The position numbers and the translations under genes were made by a program. From Cryptomeria japonica (lineage: Eukaryota; Streptophyta; Pinopsida; Cupressales; Cupressaceae), in contig NC_081406.1 of assembly GCF_030272615.1 (NCBI RefSeq), forward strand, positions 191,029,891 to 191,093,890: DNA of 64,000 nucleotides. The letters are read 5' to 3'. Positions 63,615 to 64,000 of this stretch are shown piece after piece. The notes below the pieces were generated by a model. That model made no database searches. It saw nothing but the letters and a program-made list of their open reading frames with translations, and was not told the DNA's origin. Numbering within the stretch: position 1 is the stretch's first letter; every line of letters starts with the position of its first letter.

Positions 63615-64000
63615 ATGGCTAAGAAAGCTAGGGGAGGTGGCCAATAGAGTTGGCTATAGGTGTCCATGTTTCTATAGATGCATTTATTCCCAGTTGTGAG
63701 TTGAAATTAGGAACCATAGTTACTTCAGTTGACCTTTGGGTTATTCCTTTGGGATCTTATGGAGTTGTATTGGGGATGGATTGGCTATCATCTCACAGTG
63801 CTCATGTAGATTGTCGCAAGAAGACAGTAGAGTGTTTAGATGACCTTGGCAGAGAAGTGGAGATTGTTGGAGTACAGAGGCCGATATCCCTGCGTATGAT
63901 CTCCGCTATGCAACTTAAGCGGTGCATGCGTAGAGGATGTCAACTTTTTGCAATCACTCTTGAGGAATTGGATGAGTCAGAGAGGCGAGAAATCACTCTT
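63615..64000 (+). pseudogene. Gypsy gag start fused to protease-region remnant, cut by the window
   Basis: ATG at 63,615 gives MAKKARGGGQ, then a stop. From about 63,656 another frame reads DAFIPSCELKLG, VTSVDLWVIPLGSYG, VVLGMDWLSSHSAHVDC and KKTVECLDD, a conserved stretch at the end of the Gypsy aspartic protease before the reverse transcriptase. Only ~40 bp separates the gag start from this stretch, so almost all of gag, its knuckle and the protease active site are missing. The copy has a large internal deletion. The polymerase would lie beyond 64,000. Confidence 0.75.

Overview
The window is nuclear DNA from a land plant with a large, repeat-rich genome. It has intron-containing genes, tRNA-iMet primer-binding sites (TGGTATCAGAGC), Copia and Gypsy retrotransposons with CCHC zinc knuckles, a plant L1-type LINE with a C-terminal RNase H, AT-rich microsatellites and many nonsense-riddled element ORFs. 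A gymnosperm or other large-genome lineage would fit, but nothing seen here fixes the species.

Layout. 1-5,250: Copia remnant, repeated polypurine-tract-adjacent segments, a ~1.1 kb duplication and minisatellite-like arrays. 6,729-10,179 (minus): the only host gene recognised, a four-exon gene that reads open for 332 codons. 10,503-10,665: possible SINE. 10,690-15,660: 5'-truncated LINE (endonuclease, reverse transcriptase, RNase H) broken by stops and frameshifts. 16,311-55,860: a nested stack built on two long Gypsy 3' LTRs lying tail to tail (16,481-~26,101 plus; ~26,200-55,730 minus) about 100 bp apart. Inserted in them are a 2.85 kb non-autonomous LTR element (21,285-24,134, TSD TTAAC), a 6.9 kb Copia element on the minus strand (26,319-33,225, TSD GTTTC) and a 19.7 kb LTR element without recognisable pol (33,892-53,575, TSD AATAG). 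A 12.6 kb DNA transposon (39,143-51,723) sits inside the last of these. 55,731-64,000: more Gypsy-type LTRs, ending in the start of a Gypsy element (5' LTR 59,590-63,463, then protease-region coding) that runs off the window.

Most notable is the 12.6 kb DNA transposon. Removing it together with one copy of a 4-bp duplication (AGAG) rejoins the interrupted retroelement ORF in frame. It has imperfect terminal inverted repeats starting GGGT, and two convergent genes. One is a six-exon plus-strand gene whose introns are all phase 0. The other is a single-frame ~967-codon minus-strand gene with a DDE-transposase-like layout. It also carries satellite-like arrays bordered by a recurrent palindrome (AAATCGGATATCCGATTT). 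I could not place it in a named superfamily. The 19.7 kb retroelement shares LTR ends, primer-binding site and polypurine tract with the neighbouring Copia element, so it may have been mobilised in trans by a relative of that element.
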